Assembly: GCF_000380165.1 (NCBI RefSeq) | Contig: NZ_KB904658.1 | Location: 1-64,000 of the forward strand | DNA length: 64,000 nucleotides | Reading direction: 5' to 3' | DNA from: Wenjunlia vitaminophila DSM 41686 | Lineage (GTDB): Bacteria > Actinomycetota > Actinomycetes > Streptomycetales > Streptomycetaceae | Notes under the pieces: model-generated | Told to the model about the DNA's origin: nothing | Seen by the model: only the letters and a program-made list of their open reading frames with translations | Database searches by the model: none | Position numbers and translations under genes: made by a program | Shown here: piece after piece, positions 17,216-26,194 of the stretch | Layout: the number at the start of each line of letters is the position of its first letter | How positions within the stretch are numbered: position 1 is the stretch's first letter

Positions 17216-20200
17216 TCAGCCGATCCTCAGCCGGTGCGCACCCCCGTCCTCAGTGCCCGCGTACAGCCACCGGCCGTCCGGGCTGGTGGCCAACGAGACC
17301 ACGGACAGGTTCTGCAGGCCACCGGAGACGTTGACCCAGGTGCGCCCCCCGTCGGTGCTGCGCAGCACCCCGCGCCCGCCCTTGAGCAGGCCGTTGGCCG
17401 TGAACGACCTGGTGGCCGCGTAGAGCGTGCCGGGGTTCGTGGGGGAGGACACGACCTCGGAAACCCAGGTCGGCGCCTCGGAGGCCTCGGCGACCCGGAA
17501 GGTGCGCCCGGAGTCCTCACTCACCCTGATGTCGGGGCCGCCGGCCACCACCCGCTGGCCGTCGGACGAGATCCACAGCGAGCGGACGGCGCCGTCCGCC
17601 ACCTTGGTGACCGTGGTGCCGAAGTCGTCCGACCGGTACAGGCCACGGCTGCTGCCCAGCCACAGGCGGTCGGGGTCGCTCGGGTCGGCGGCGATCGTGG
17701 TGAAGATCTCGTCGTGGAACAGCTTCTTCCACGTCGTCCCGCCGTTCCTGGTCACGTAGAGCCCGGAGCCGCGAAGGCTCCAGAACGGCACCGCCACCCG
17801 CTCGTCGTCCCCGGAACCCAGGGCCAGACCGAACGGGGTCTCCCCGGTGGTGCCGCGGCGCTCCCAGGTCTCGCCCCCGTCCGTGCTGCGGTAGACGTGG
17901 AACCGCGAGACGGCGTCCTTGCGGATCTTCCAGACCGTCCCGGGGTCGTCGGGGTCGACCGCGAGCTGGCCGACCTTGACGCCGAAGTACGCCTCCTTGC
18001 CGGTCAGACCCCACTCACGGGTCTGCGGCGTGACCTCGCCCGTGGGCAGCGGGGTGCGGTAGACGTCGGAGTCGGTGCCCGCGAGGAGGCGTTGGACCCC
18101 GTCCTGACCGGTGGTGACGGCGAGGTCGTAGACGGTCTTGCCCTGGACGCCGATGCGTTGCGGATCGGTGCCGTCGAGCCGGGTGCGGAACATGCCGGCG
18201 CCCGGCGAGGTCCACAGCAGGCCGTCGGGACCCCAGTGGGCGATGTCGGTCTCCACCGCGCCGCGCACCGGCTGCTCCACGGCCTCCCAGGTCGTGCCGT
18301 GGTCGCGGCCCAGGTGGTGCGTGTTGCGGTAGGTGAACACCGCGAGGGTCCCGTTGTCCATGACCATGGACAACGCCGACCGGTCGGCGACCTGGTACAG
18401 CTCCTGCCAGGTGCGCCCGGAGTCCCGCGACCCGATCACCCGGTCCTCGTCGTCGAGCACCGCGACCAGGTCCCCGTCGGCGACCAGGTCGCCCAGCGGC
18501 TGGTGCTCCGCGGTGTGGACCTGCTCGACCTGCGGTGTCCCCGGCGCTGGACCGGCGATGTCCCGCACGGCCCAGACCGTGGTGCTGTCGGCCAGGTACA
18601 GGTCGTCCCCGCCGACCGCGGCCCCCTGGAGGTCGCCGGAGACCGGGCTGGGCTGGGAGGTCCAGTGGTCGCCGTCGTCCCGGCTGACCAGCAGGCCGTC
18701 TGCGGTGACCGCGATCAGCACCCGCGTGTTCTGGTCGCTCACCAGCGCGCGGATGCGAACGTCGGGGACGTCGAGGACCTGCCAGGTGCGTCCACCGTCC
18801 CGGGTCCGCAGCAGTCGGCCCTGGTAGGTGGGGTCGAGGGTCACGCCGATCACGCCGTCGGTTCCGCTGTTGACGGCGTACCACATGGTCTCGGCGTCGG
18901 TGGAGTCGATGACGATCTGGCCCGTGCCCGCCGCCACCGGGAGCCGGCTGCGCTGGGTCCAGGTGCGCCCGGAGTCGTCGGTCGTCCACGGGGCGAGGGT
19001 CTGGTACCGGGCCAGCGCGGCCACGGAGGGGTCGGCGGGGGTGGTGGAGATGTCGCCGGCCTCGCTGTTGGGGCCGATCGGCTCCCAACGGTCCCCTCCC
19101 GGGCGGTTGTCCTGCGGCAGCACCTCGAGGTACGAGCCGCCGACCAGCCGGGTCCCGCCCGTGGTGTCGGCGCTGGCGGCCACGGCGTAGGTGCCCGGCA
19201 CGGTGCCGTTCAGCGCGGCGCGGTACCAGGTGCCGTGGTCGTGGGTCATCCGCACCGTCGTCGGCCGGCCCCGGGGCGGGGTGACGGTCAGCGTCGGCGG
19301 TGAGGCCAGCTCGGTCGGGCTGTAGACGAACGCGGAGGAGCGCCCGTCGCTGGGGTCCGGCGAGGCCTGCACCAGCAGGGGACGGGCGGCCAGCAGGTAG
19401 GGCACCCGCAGCGTCGGGGAACCGTCCTGCCGCGGGTCGGCGATCAGCCACCCGGACAGGTCCTGGTCACGGTCGGGCCGGTCGCCGGAGACGGCGACGG
19501 TCACCGTGGCGGAGCCGCCGGCCGGGATGTGGACCCGGGGCGGGGAGACCGACGCCTTGCCCGCGTCCCCCGCCGAGGGGCGGGCGCGCAGGTCCACGGT
19601 TACCGGCCGGTCCTCCGTGTTGTGCAGGGTGACCTCGCCCCGGTCGCTGATCCTGGAGTGGGTCAGGTCGGCGAGCCCGAGGGAGAGCGAGGTGGGTGAC
19701 GCGGTGAGGCTGGCGTCGGCCGCCGCCGCCACGTCCAGGCGGCCCGCTCCCTGGCCGGTGGGGGCGGCGTCGCCCTTGGCCGGGGCCGCGGAGCCGATCA
19801 GCCGCCCACCGATCCGCTCCACGCTCTCGTCCGGACGGAGCTGGCGCAGCAGGGCGGCGGCGCCGGCGACGTGCGGGGCGGCCATGGAGGTTCCGGACAC
19901 CCGGTACTTCCCCGGTGCCCACTGGTCGGTCGGCCAGGTGGAACTGATCTCCACACCCGGGGCGACCAGGTCGGGTTCCAGGTGGAAGTCCGCGGCCGGG
20001 CCCCGGGAGCTGAACGCGGCGATCTCGTCGGTGACGTCCCTGCCGCCCACCGACACCCGCACCGGACCCTTCTCGAGGTCCGCCGCCAGTTCCGGCCACT
20101 GCAGCTCGGAGACGCCCAACACGACGATCTTGTCCATCCGGAAGCTGTCCCCGGACTCCTGCGTCCCCGGCACCACCGGCACACCCTGGCCCGTGGGCGG

Positions 20201-21577
20201 GGCCGGGGGTTCCCCGACGGGTTCCCCGGCGGCGAGCACGGGACCGCCGCCGGACTCCTCGTAGGCGAGCAGGGCCACCGCCCCGCGGTCCTCGGCGAGC
20301 CGGGCCTGGTCCAGCATCTCCGGGCTCACGTAGCGCATGTCCTCGGGGATGCTGGCGCGGTAGGCGACGACCTTGCCGCGGACGTCGCCCACCCGGTCGT
20401 AGTCGGCGGCCGTGCCCTCGCCGACGTCCACCAGTTCGCCCGTGACCGGCTCGCTCGGCGCGGACGCCGAGTAGGGGGCCCGGAACGTCTGGAGCAGGTC
20501 CTCCCGGGGGGAGACGACGCGTGCGGTGGGCAGGGCGACGCCGCTGGCCGAGGCGCCGACCGAGATCACGCCACGGGCGGACGCCGGGGTGCCCACGGTC
20601 TGCGCTCCGGGACCGGAGTTCCCGGCGGAGGCGACCACCACCACGCCCAGGTCCACCGCGGCGCTGGCGGCCAGGCCCAGGGGGTCGGTGCCGTCACCGG
20701 GACCGCCGAGGCTCATGTTGACCACGTCGGCGCGGTGCGGGTTGGCGGGGTCCACCGCGGCGTCGAGCCCGGCGATGATGTCCGAGACGTAACCGAGGCC
20801 CCGGTCGTCCATCACCTTGTACGCCGTCAGCTCGGCGTGCGGGGCCACACCGGTGATCCGGTCGGGGTCGCCCTCGCCGTCCGCGGCGATGATCCCGGCG
20901 ACGTGGGTGCCGTGGCCGTTGTCGTCCGCGGGGTCGGCGTCGTTGTTGACGAAGTCGTGGCCGGCGACGACCTTGTGGCCGGGGCCGAAGCCCGCACCGA
21001 GGTCGCGGTGGGTGTAGTCCACGCCGGAGTCGATCACGGCGACCGTCATCCCGTCGCCCCGCGCCCCGGTTCCCCCGCCGGCCCTGCCGTTCCACACCTC
21101 GCGGGCACCGACCAGGTTGACGCTGGTGTCGGTGTTGACCTTCATCAGGGTGTCCGGCACCACGGCGGCGACCCCGGGCAGCCCGGCCAGCCGGTCGGTG
21201 TCCGCGGCGGGCACGGTGACAGCGACGCCGTTGATCAGGCCGGTGACGTGGCGCCGGGCCCTGGCGTCGATCCCCGCGTCGTTGGCGGCCTCGACGAACC
21301 GCCGTTGCTGGGCCCTGAGGGCGTCCCGGCGCTTGTCGAGCTGGTCCTTCGCCGCGCGGCTCACCGGGCCCCGCGTGTCGATGTCCTGACGTTCGATCAC
21401 CGCGAGCGCGGGGTCGGCGTCGAACTGGACGAACACCCTGGCCGTCCCTGAGGCGGGCGCCGCTTCGGCGCTCGTCGGTGCGCCACCGGCGGCGATCGCG
21501 GTCACGGCCAGGAGGAACGCCGCTGAGGCCGGGAGGAGGGATCTTCGTACGGGGGGTGATGAGGATATGGAGCGCAT
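17216..21577 (-). CDS. secreted S8 subtilase with PA insert and C-terminal Asp-box (BNR/VPS10-like) propeller
   Basis: This 1453-residue exported protease begins with a signal peptide of about 40 residues (AEAA then PASG), followed by an inhibitor I9-like propeptide. The subtilase domain carries Asp183 (AVIDSGVDYTH), His222 (NGHGTHVAG), oxyanion Asn320 (SAGNSG) and Ser564 (SGTSMAAPHVAG). A PA-like insert lies between about 370 and 510. Residues 625-820 look like beta-sandwich domains. Residues 850-1453 hold ten Asp-box motifs (pattern S/T-x-D-x-G-x-T/x-W) near 865, 925, 965, 1050, 1090, 1231, 1276, 1316, 1353 and 1407, typical of sialidase or sortilin-type propellers. An HTH regulator is divergent, 90 bases away. 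The substrate is unknown. Confidence 0.9.
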   Translation of the reverse strand: MRSISSSPPVRRSLLPASAAFLLAVTAIAAGGAPTSAEAAPASGTARVFVQFDADPALAVIERQDIDTRGPVSRAAKDQLDKRRDALRAQQRRFVEAANDAGIDARARRHVTGLINGVAVTVPAADTDRLAGLPGVAAVVPDTLMKVNTDTSVNLVGAREVWNGRAGGGTGARGDGMTVAVIDSGVDYTHRDLGAGFGPGHKVVAGHDFVNNDADPADDNGHGTHVAGIIAADGEGDPDRITGVAPHAELTAYKVMDDRGLGYVSDIIAGLDAAVDPANPHRADVVNMSLGGPGDGTDPLGLAASAAVDLGVVVVASAGNSGPGAQTVGTPASARGVISVGASASGVALPTARVVSPREDLLQTFRAPYSASAPSEPVTGELVDVGEGTAADYDRVGDVRGKVVAYRASIPEDMRYVSPEMLDQARLAEDRGAVALLAYEESGGGPVLAAGEPVGEPPAPPTGQGVPVVPGTQESGDSFRMDKIVVLGVSELQWPELAADLEKGPVRVSVGGRDVTDEIAAFSSRGPAADFHLEPDLVAPGVEISSTWPTDQWAPGKYRVSGTSMAAPHVAGAAALLRQLRPDESVERIGGRLIGSAAPAKGDAAPTGQGAGRLDVAAAADASLTASPTSLSLGLADLTHSRISDRGEVTLHNTEDRPVTVDLRARPSAGDAGKASVSPPRVHIPAGGSATVTVAVSGDRPDRDQDLSGWLIADPRQDGSPTLRVPYLLAARPLLVQASPDPSDGRSSAFVYSPTELASPPTLTVTPPRGRPTTVRMTHDHGTWYRAALNGTVPGTYAVAASADTTGGTRLVGGSYLEVLPQDNRPGGDRWEPIGPNSEAGDISTTPADPSVAALARYQTLAPWTTDDSGRTWTQRSRLPVAAGTGQIVIDSTDAETMWYAVNSGTDGVIGVTLDPTYQGRLLRTRDGGRTWQVLDVPDVRIRALVSDQNTRVLIAVTADGLLVSRDDGDHWTSQPSPVSGDLQGAAVGGDDLYLADSTTVWAVRDIAGPAPGTPQVEQVHTAEHQPLGDLVADGDLVAVLDDEDRVIGSRDSGRTWQELYQVADRSALSMVMDNGTLAVFTYRNTHHLGRDHGTTWEAVEQPVRGAVETDIAHWGPDGLLWTSPGAGMFRTRLDGTDPQRIGVQGKTVYDLAVTTGQDGVQRLLAGTDSDVYRTPLPTGEVTPQTREWGLTGKEAYFGVKVGQLAVDPDDPGTVWKIRKDAVSRFHVYRSTDGGETWERRGTTGETPFGLALGSGDDERVAVPFWSLRGSGLYVTRNGGTTWKKLFHDEIFTTIAADPSDPDRLWLGSSRGLYRSDDFGTTVTKVADGAVRSLWISSDGQRVVAGGPDIRVSEDSGRTFRVAEASEAPTWVSEVVSSPTNPGTLYAATRSFTANGLLKGGRGVLRSTDGGRTWVNVSGGLQNLSVVSLATSPDGRWLYAGTEDGGAHRLRIG

Positions 21578-21667
21578 CGTTCAGTGGTAGCGACCCGGCC
21601 CTTTGCCGAGCAATCGTTTCTGCGGCCCCTTGCGGCCACTGGCACTCTTGGGCCACGATTCACGGCC

Positions 21668-22645
21668 ATGGGAGACGAGGGGACCACGGGGGAGGGCGGG
21701 CTGAGCTCGGTCGGCGTCTCGGCCTTCGACGAACGGGTCTACCGAGCGCTGGTCGGTGGTCGTTCCGCGACCCCCGCCGAGCTCGGCGCCCAACTCGACG
21801 TCTCACCCGACCGGGTGGACCGTGCGCTGGCCAGGCTCCGTGCCCAGGGGCTCGCCAGCCGCCTCGCCGGTCGGCTGCGCCGGTACACCGCGGTGGAGCC
21901 GGAGGCCGCCATCGAGACGCTGGTGCGGCAGCGCACCGCGCAGCTCGAGGCGGTGCGCGGCACGGCCGCCGAGCTGGCCGCGGCGTTCCACGCGATGCGG
22001 CACCGCAACGGCGCCGGGGGAGCGGTGGAGGTGCTGGTAGGACCGCAGTCCCTGGGCCGCTGGTTCGTCCGCCTCCAGCACCAGGCGCGCGAGGAGATGC
22101 TGGTCCTCGACCGCCCCCCGTACGCCCTGGCGCCCGACAACCCGGTGGAACCCGTCAGTCTGGCCCAGGGGGTGCACTGGCGGGGCGTCTACTCACCCGA
22201 GGCCCTCCAGATGCCCGGCAGCCTGGAGGAGATCGAAAGGCTGGCCACCTGCGGCGAGGAGGCCCGGGTGCTGCCCGGTCTGTCGATGAAGATGGCGATC
22301 GCCGACCGGAAGGTGGCGCTGCTGCCGCTCAGCCTGGACCTGGAGACGGCGCACTGCGCACTGGTGCGGGAGTCCACCCTCCTGGACGGCCTCGTTGACC
22401 TCTTCGAGGCGTACTGGGCGCGGGCCGTGCCGATCGGCAACCAGTCGCCGGCGCCCGAACTCGCCGAGGAGGACCGGACGCTGGTGACCCTCCTGGCCAG
22501 CGGGCTCACCGACGCGGCCATCGCCCGCCGCCTGGGGGTGTCGCTGCGCACCATGCGCCGGCGCACCCGGCGGATCTTCGACGAGCTGTCGGCGACCAAC
22601 CGGTTCCAGGCCGGGCTCCAGGCCGCGCGCCGCGGCTGGCTGTGA
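21668..22645 (+). CDS. HTH transcriptional regulator (TrmB-like N-terminus, LuxR-type C-terminus)
   Basis: This 325-residue regulator has an N-terminal winged-helix resembling TrmB (SAFDERVYRALVGGRSATPAELGAQL) and a middle PLD-like sensor region. The C-terminal LuxR-like HTH reads DRTLVTLLASGLTDAAIARRLGVSLRTMRRRTRRIFDEL (residues about 275-313). The ATG at 21668 is used; an in-frame start at 21584 would overlap the promoter space of the divergent protease gene. This regulator class is commonly found beside S8 peptidases in actinobacteria (from memory). Control of the peptidase gene is therefore a reasonable but untested inference. Confidence 0.8.
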   Translation: MGDEGTTGEGGLSSVGVSAFDERVYRALVGGRSATPAELGAQLDVSPDRVDRALARLRAQGLASRLAGRLRRYTAVEPEAAIETLVRQRTAQLEAVRGTAAELAAAFHAMRHRNGAGGAVEVLVGPQSLGRWFVRLQHQAREEMLVLDRPPYALAPDNPVEPVSLAQGVHWRGVYSPEALQMPGSLEEIERLATCGEEARVLPGLSMKMAIADRKVALLPLSLDLETAHCALVRESTLLDGLVDLFEAYWARAVPIGNQSPAPELAEEDRTLVTLLASGLTDAAIARRLGVSLRTMRRRTRRIFDELSATNRFQAGLQAARRGWL

Positions 22646-22712
22646 CCCGGGGCGGCGCGGCGGGCCCCGGACCGCGCTCCGCCGCGCCGGGCACCGGCCC
22701 CCGGCCCGCGCC

Positions 22713-22740
22713 GAGCCCGGAACCGCGGCGTTCCGGGCTC
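22713..22740. terminator. bidirectional terminator between the regulator gene and msrB
   Basis: An 11-bp perfect stem (GAGCCCGGAAC and complement, 22713-22723 with 22730-22740) and 6-nt loop lie between the convergent stops. Confidence 0.65.
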
Positions 22741-22753
22741 ACCCGTCGGCGGG

Positions 22754-23161
22754 TCAGTCCTCGCGGGGAACGAGCCGCAGGGAGACGGAGTTGATGCAGT
22801 ACCGCTGGTCCGTGGGGGTCGGGTAGCCCTCACCCTGGAAGACGTGCCCCAGGTGGGAACCGCACCGGGCGCAGCGCACCTCCGTGCGGACCATGCCGTG
22901 GGAGCGGTCGGGGAGCAGTTCGACGGCGGCGCTGTCGGCCGGGTCGTAGAACGAGGGCCAGCCGCAGTGGCTCTCGAACTTGGTGTCCGACCGGAACAGC
23001 TCGGCGCCGCACGCCCGGCACTCGTAGACGCCGGTGGTCTTGGTGTCCGTGTACTCGCCGGTGAACGCGCGCTCGGTGCCTGCCTCGCGCAACACGTGGT
23101 ACTCGTCGGGAGTGAGCTGTTTGCGCCACTCCTCCTCGGTCTTCTCCACTTCGTACGTCAT
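22754..23161 (-). CDS. msrB: peptide-methionine (R)-S-oxide reductase
   Basis: This 135-residue repair enzyme reduces methionine-R-sulfoxide in proteins. Two CxxC pairs (ECRACG, RCARCG) form the structural zinc site, HCGWPSF is the family core, and the catalytic Cys lies in [11 protein letters not shown]. The ATG at 23161 starts 9 bases after the murC stop, so it is most likely the second gene of a murC-msrB operon. The full length and all active-site residues are present. Confidence 0.95.
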   Translation of the reverse strand: MTYEVEKTEEEWRKQLTPDEYHVLREAGTERAFTGEYTDTKTTGVYECRACGAELFRSDTKFESHCGWPSFYDPADSAAVELLPDRSHGMVRTEVRCARCGSHLGHVFQGEGYPTPTDQRYCINSVSLRLVPRED

Positions 23162-23170
23162 GGGTGAAGG

Positions 23171-24565
23171 TTATGTCCGGATCCTGGAGAGAATCTCGGG
23201 CCCGAGGAACGTTACGTCGCCCGCGCCCATGGTGAGCACCAGGTCACCGGGGCGCACCAGTCCGGCGACGACGTCGGGGACGGCCGCCATGGAGTGCACC
23301 GGGTGCACCTCGGCGCCCCCCGCGGCGGCGGCCCTGACCACGATGTCGCTGGTCACCCCGGGCACCGGGTCCTCCCGGGCGGGGTAGATGTCCATCACCA
23401 CCGCGGCGTCGGCCAGGGCCAGCGCCTGGCCCATCTCCACGCCGAGCTCCTGGGTCCTGCTGAACAGGTGGGGCTGGAAGACCACCAGGACCCGGCCCGC
23501 GCCGGCGTGTCCCCGCACGGCCTCCAGGTCGGCGATGATCTCGGTGGGGTGGTGGGCGTAGGAGTCGATCAGCGAGACCCCACCCGCCTCGCCCTTGAGC
23601 TGGAGCCGGCGGCGGACCCCGGTGTACTGGGCCAGGGCCGGGCCGAAGTCGGACGCCGGCACACCGATCGAGGCGGCGGCGGCCAGGGCGGCCACCGCGT
23701 TGAACGCGTAGTGCCGTCCCGGCACGGACACCGTGACGGTCAGCTCGCCGCCGCCGAAGGCCTCCGGCAGCGCCACCGTGACCCGCCCGGTCAGCCCCCT
23801 CGGGGAGAACTCCAGCACCCGCACGTCCGCGTCGCCGGATTCGCCCACCTGGATGATGCGCAGGTCCTTACGGGTGATCCGGGAGGTCAGCTCGCGGGCG
23901 CCGGGGTTGTCCGAGGAGATCACCAGGGTGCCGTCGGGGGTGATCCGGTCGACGAAGGTCAGGAAGGAGTCGTACACCTCCTCCAGGGAGGCGTAGTTGG
24001 CGTGGTGGTCGAGCTCCACGTTGAGGATCACCGCCACCTCGGGGCTGTAGCGGTGGAAGCTGCGGTCGCTCTCGTCGGCCTCGGCGACGAAGATCTCGCT
24101 GGTGCCGTGGTGGGCGTTGGAACCCGGCTCGTTCAGGTCCCCACCGATGGCGAACGACGGGTCGAGCCCCAGGCTGGCCAGGCTCACCGCGAGCATGCTC
24201 GTGGTGGTGGTCTTGCCGTGGGTGCCGGCCACGGCGATGGCCCGGCGGCCCTGCATCAGGCTGGCGAGCGCGTCGGCCCGGTGGATGATCGGAACCCCTC
24301 GGGCGACCGCGGCCGTGGTCTCCGGGTTGTCGTCGCGGATGGCGCTGGAGACCACCACACAGCTCGCGTCGTCGGCGAGGTTCTCCGCGGCGTGGCCCAC
24401 GTGCACCCGGGCGCCGAGCTGTCGCAGCGCCAGCACGGTGGCCGACTCCCTGGCGTCGCTGCCGGCCACCTCCGCCCCGCGCATGGCGAGGATCTTCGCC
24501 AGGCCCGACATGCCCGCCCCGCCGATGCCGACGAAGTGGGGGCGGTCCATGGAGGCCGGTGCCAT
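23171..24565 (-). CDS. murC: UDP-N-acetylmuramate--L-alanine ligase
   Basis: This 464-residue Mur ligase adds the first amino acid of the peptidoglycan stem peptide in the cytoplasm. The N-terminal UDP-binding motif is VGIGGAGMSGLAKIL, the ATP-binding loop is AGTHGKTTTTSML, and EADESDRSF and ILNVELDHHANY are typical Mur ligase metal/nucleotide-binding segments. The ATG at 24565 is preferred over 24550 because GGGGAGA lies upstream of it. The gene sits away from any division cluster, paired with msrB, as in Streptomyces relatives. The frame upstream to 24727 is not coding. Confidence 0.95.
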   Translation of the reverse strand: MAPASMDRPHFVGIGGAGMSGLAKILAMRGAEVAGSDARESATVLALRQLGARVHVGHAAENLADDASCVVVSSAIRDDNPETTAAVARGVPIIHRADALASLMQGRRAIAVAGTHGKTTTTSMLAVSLASLGLDPSFAIGGDLNEPGSNAHHGTSEIFVAEADESDRSFHRYSPEVAVILNVELDHHANYASLEEVYDSFLTFVDRITPDGTLVISSDNPGARELTSRITRKDLRIIQVGESGDADVRVLEFSPRGLTGRVTVALPEAFGGGELTVTVSVPGRHYAFNAVAALAAAASIGVPASDFGPALAQYTGVRRRLQLKGEAGGVSLIDSYAHHPTEIIADLEAVRGHAGAGRVLVVFQPHLFSRTQELGVEMGQALALADAAVVMDIYPAREDPVPGVTSDIVVRAAAAGGAEVHPVHSMAAVPDVVAGLVRPGDLVLTMGAGDVTFLGPEILSRIRT

Positions 24566-24737
24566 CTGTGTCTCTCCCCGGGTGCGACGCGCGTTCTGCG
24601 GCCCAGCGAGCACACCGCCGCTCCGGTGGAGCGGTTCGGCAGCGCTGGGCGATGCCTTTAGATTCTGCACCACAACGGGGGAACGGCGGTGCCGGGGATG
24701 CCGGGCGCCGGCCAGGTGGTGGTGCACCGTTGGTGCC

Positions 24738-25205
24738 TCACTCGTTGTGAGCGAAGAGCTTCAGGACGGGCACGCCCACCTGGTGCCGTGCCCGGGAGGC
24801 CCAGTCACGGTGGAAGAACTCCTCCACCAGGTGCGGTGCGGTGAGTACCACCACCTCGTCGGCGTCGGTCTCCTCGACCACCGAGCGCAACAGGTCCAGC
24901 GGGTCCCCCTCCACGACCTGGCCCACCGCGTCGCTCCCGGCGTCGCGCAGCGCCCGGACGCTGTGCTCGAGGGCCCGGTGGGCCAGTGGTGCCGATGCTT
25001 CCTCCTCTTCCTCGCCCGCCTCGCGGGGCACGTCGCCCAGTCGCCCGAGTGCCACGTCGTCCAGGGCCCGCAGTAGCCGGTCCTGGTCGCCACGCGGCTG
25101 CATCAGCAGCACGAAGGAGACCGGCTCCTGGTCGTGCAGCGTGGTGATGAGGTCGACATCGGCGGGGACGAGTGGCTTCTCGATCATCAGCACCGTCGTG
25201 AACAC
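24738..25205 (-). CDS. conserved actinobacterial protein, possibly universal-stress-like
   Basis: This 155-residue protein has an alternating strand/helix pattern (VLMIEKPLV, SFVLLMQPRG, ADEVVVLTAPHLVEEFFHRDW, VGVPVLKLFAHNE) with an acidic loop near residue 85. The fold pattern resembles a Usp/Rossmann-like domain, but no nucleotide-binding glycine loop can be seen. Close relatives have been labelled indole-3-glycerol phosphate synthase, which the sequence does not support. The GTG at 25205 has AAGGA 5 bases upstream. It lies upstream of murC on the same strand with a 172-base gap. Function is unknown. Confidence 0.7.
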   Translation of the reverse strand: MFTTVLMIEKPLVPADVDLITTLHDQEPVSFVLLMQPRGDQDRLLRALDDVALGRLGDVPREAGEEEEEASAPLAHRALEHSVRALRDAGSDAVGQVVEGDPLDLLRSVVEETDADEVVVLTAPHLVEEFFHRDWASRARHQVGVPVLKLFAHNE

Positions 25206-25335
25206 GTACGTCCTTCTCTCTCCCAGGACCCACACCCCCCAGGGAACATCCTGGCGCGTGCCGCTCGACTCCGGGGCGACGACGCAAGCATCGAGTAGGT
25301 CCGGTACCCGCGGCGGCTGTCCGGAAACGGATGGC

Positions 25336-26157
25336 TTAGCGGCGTCCGGCGCGGACGTAGCGGGTGAACAGGTAACCATCGTCCTCCAGGAGGCCGGACA
25401 GGGTGAACCGGTGCGGCTCGGCGATGTCGGGACCGTTCGTGATCCGCGCGGAGTCGCCCGACGCGATCAGCGGTGACACGCTGAGGCAGAGCTCGTCCAG
25501 CACGTCGGCGGAGGCGAACTGGGCGAGCAGCCGGGGGCCGCCCTCGGTGAGCAGCCGGGTGTGGCCGCGGTCGACCAGGGCCCGCACCACCTGCGCCGCG
25601 TCCGCCGTGGTTCCCTCGCCGGCCAGCACCACCTCGGCGTGCTGCCGGGCGGCCAGCAGGCGGTCGGCGGGGGCCCGGGCGCCGGTGAGCAGGATGGTGG
25701 GCACCACGGGCCGGGTGAACAGCGGGCCGGTGAAGTCCAGGTCCAGGCTGGCACTGACCACGGCCATCACCGGCGCGGGTGACTGTCCGAGCGCGGCACG
25801 GCGGGCCGCGAACGCCTTCCGGGCCCTGGCCGGCCCGTACCCCTCTCGCCGGACCGTCTCGGCGCCGACGATGATCACGTCCGCCAGGGCCCGCAGCACC
25901 CCGAAGAGGCGCATGTCCGCGGCGCAGGACAGGGGCTCGGAACGCCCCTGGTGGTGGGCGGCTCCGTCCAGGCTCGCGACCATGTTCGCCCGGAGCCACG
26001 GGCGGCCGGCCCCGGTGGTGGCGGGGTAGGCGTACGCGTCGGCCAGGTCGTCGAGGGAGTCCGGGCCGTCGGGCGGGCGGGGCGACTCGCCCGGGGGAGG
26101 GGCCGTGGCGGCCGGCGGGGAGGACGGGCCGGTGGGGGTGGGGAACAGGCGGCGCAT
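25336..26157 (-). CDS. pyrimidine reductase family protein (RibD C-terminal / DHFR-like fold)
   Basis: This 273-residue protein has the RibD_C/dihydrofolate-reductase-like fold. Landmarks are WLRANMVASLDGAAHHQGRS, the NADPH-binding segment ADVIIVGAETVRREGYGPAR and TRLLTEGGPRLLAQF with the family EGG motif. The C-terminus is typical (DELCLSVSPLI, HRFTLSGLLEDDGYLFTRY). It lacks the RibD deaminase domain, so riboflavin synthesis is only one possibility; another reductase substrate is as likely. The ATG at 26157 follows the shortest sensible start and leaves 37 bases to divergent zapE. Confidence 0.8.
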   Translation of the reverse strand: MRRLFPTPTGPSSPPAATAPPPGESPRPPDGPDSLDDLADAYAYPATTGAGRPWLRANMVASLDGAAHHQGRSEPLSCAADMRLFGVLRALADVIIVGAETVRREGYGPARARKAFAARRAALGQSPAPVMAVVSASLDLDFTGPLFTRPVVPTILLTGARAPADRLLAARQHAEVVLAGEGTTADAAQVVRALVDRGHTRLLTEGGPRLLAQFASADVLDELCLSVSPLIASGDSARITNGPDIAEPHRFTLSGLLEDDGYLFTRYVRAGRR

Positions 26158-26194
26158 ATCCGGCAGTCTGTCACGCGACGTAAGGTTGAGGGCT

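Noticed and set aside
17198-19303. 701-codon plus-strand frame over the subtilase gene
   Set aside because: It mirrors the propeller-coding sequence and is compositional only.
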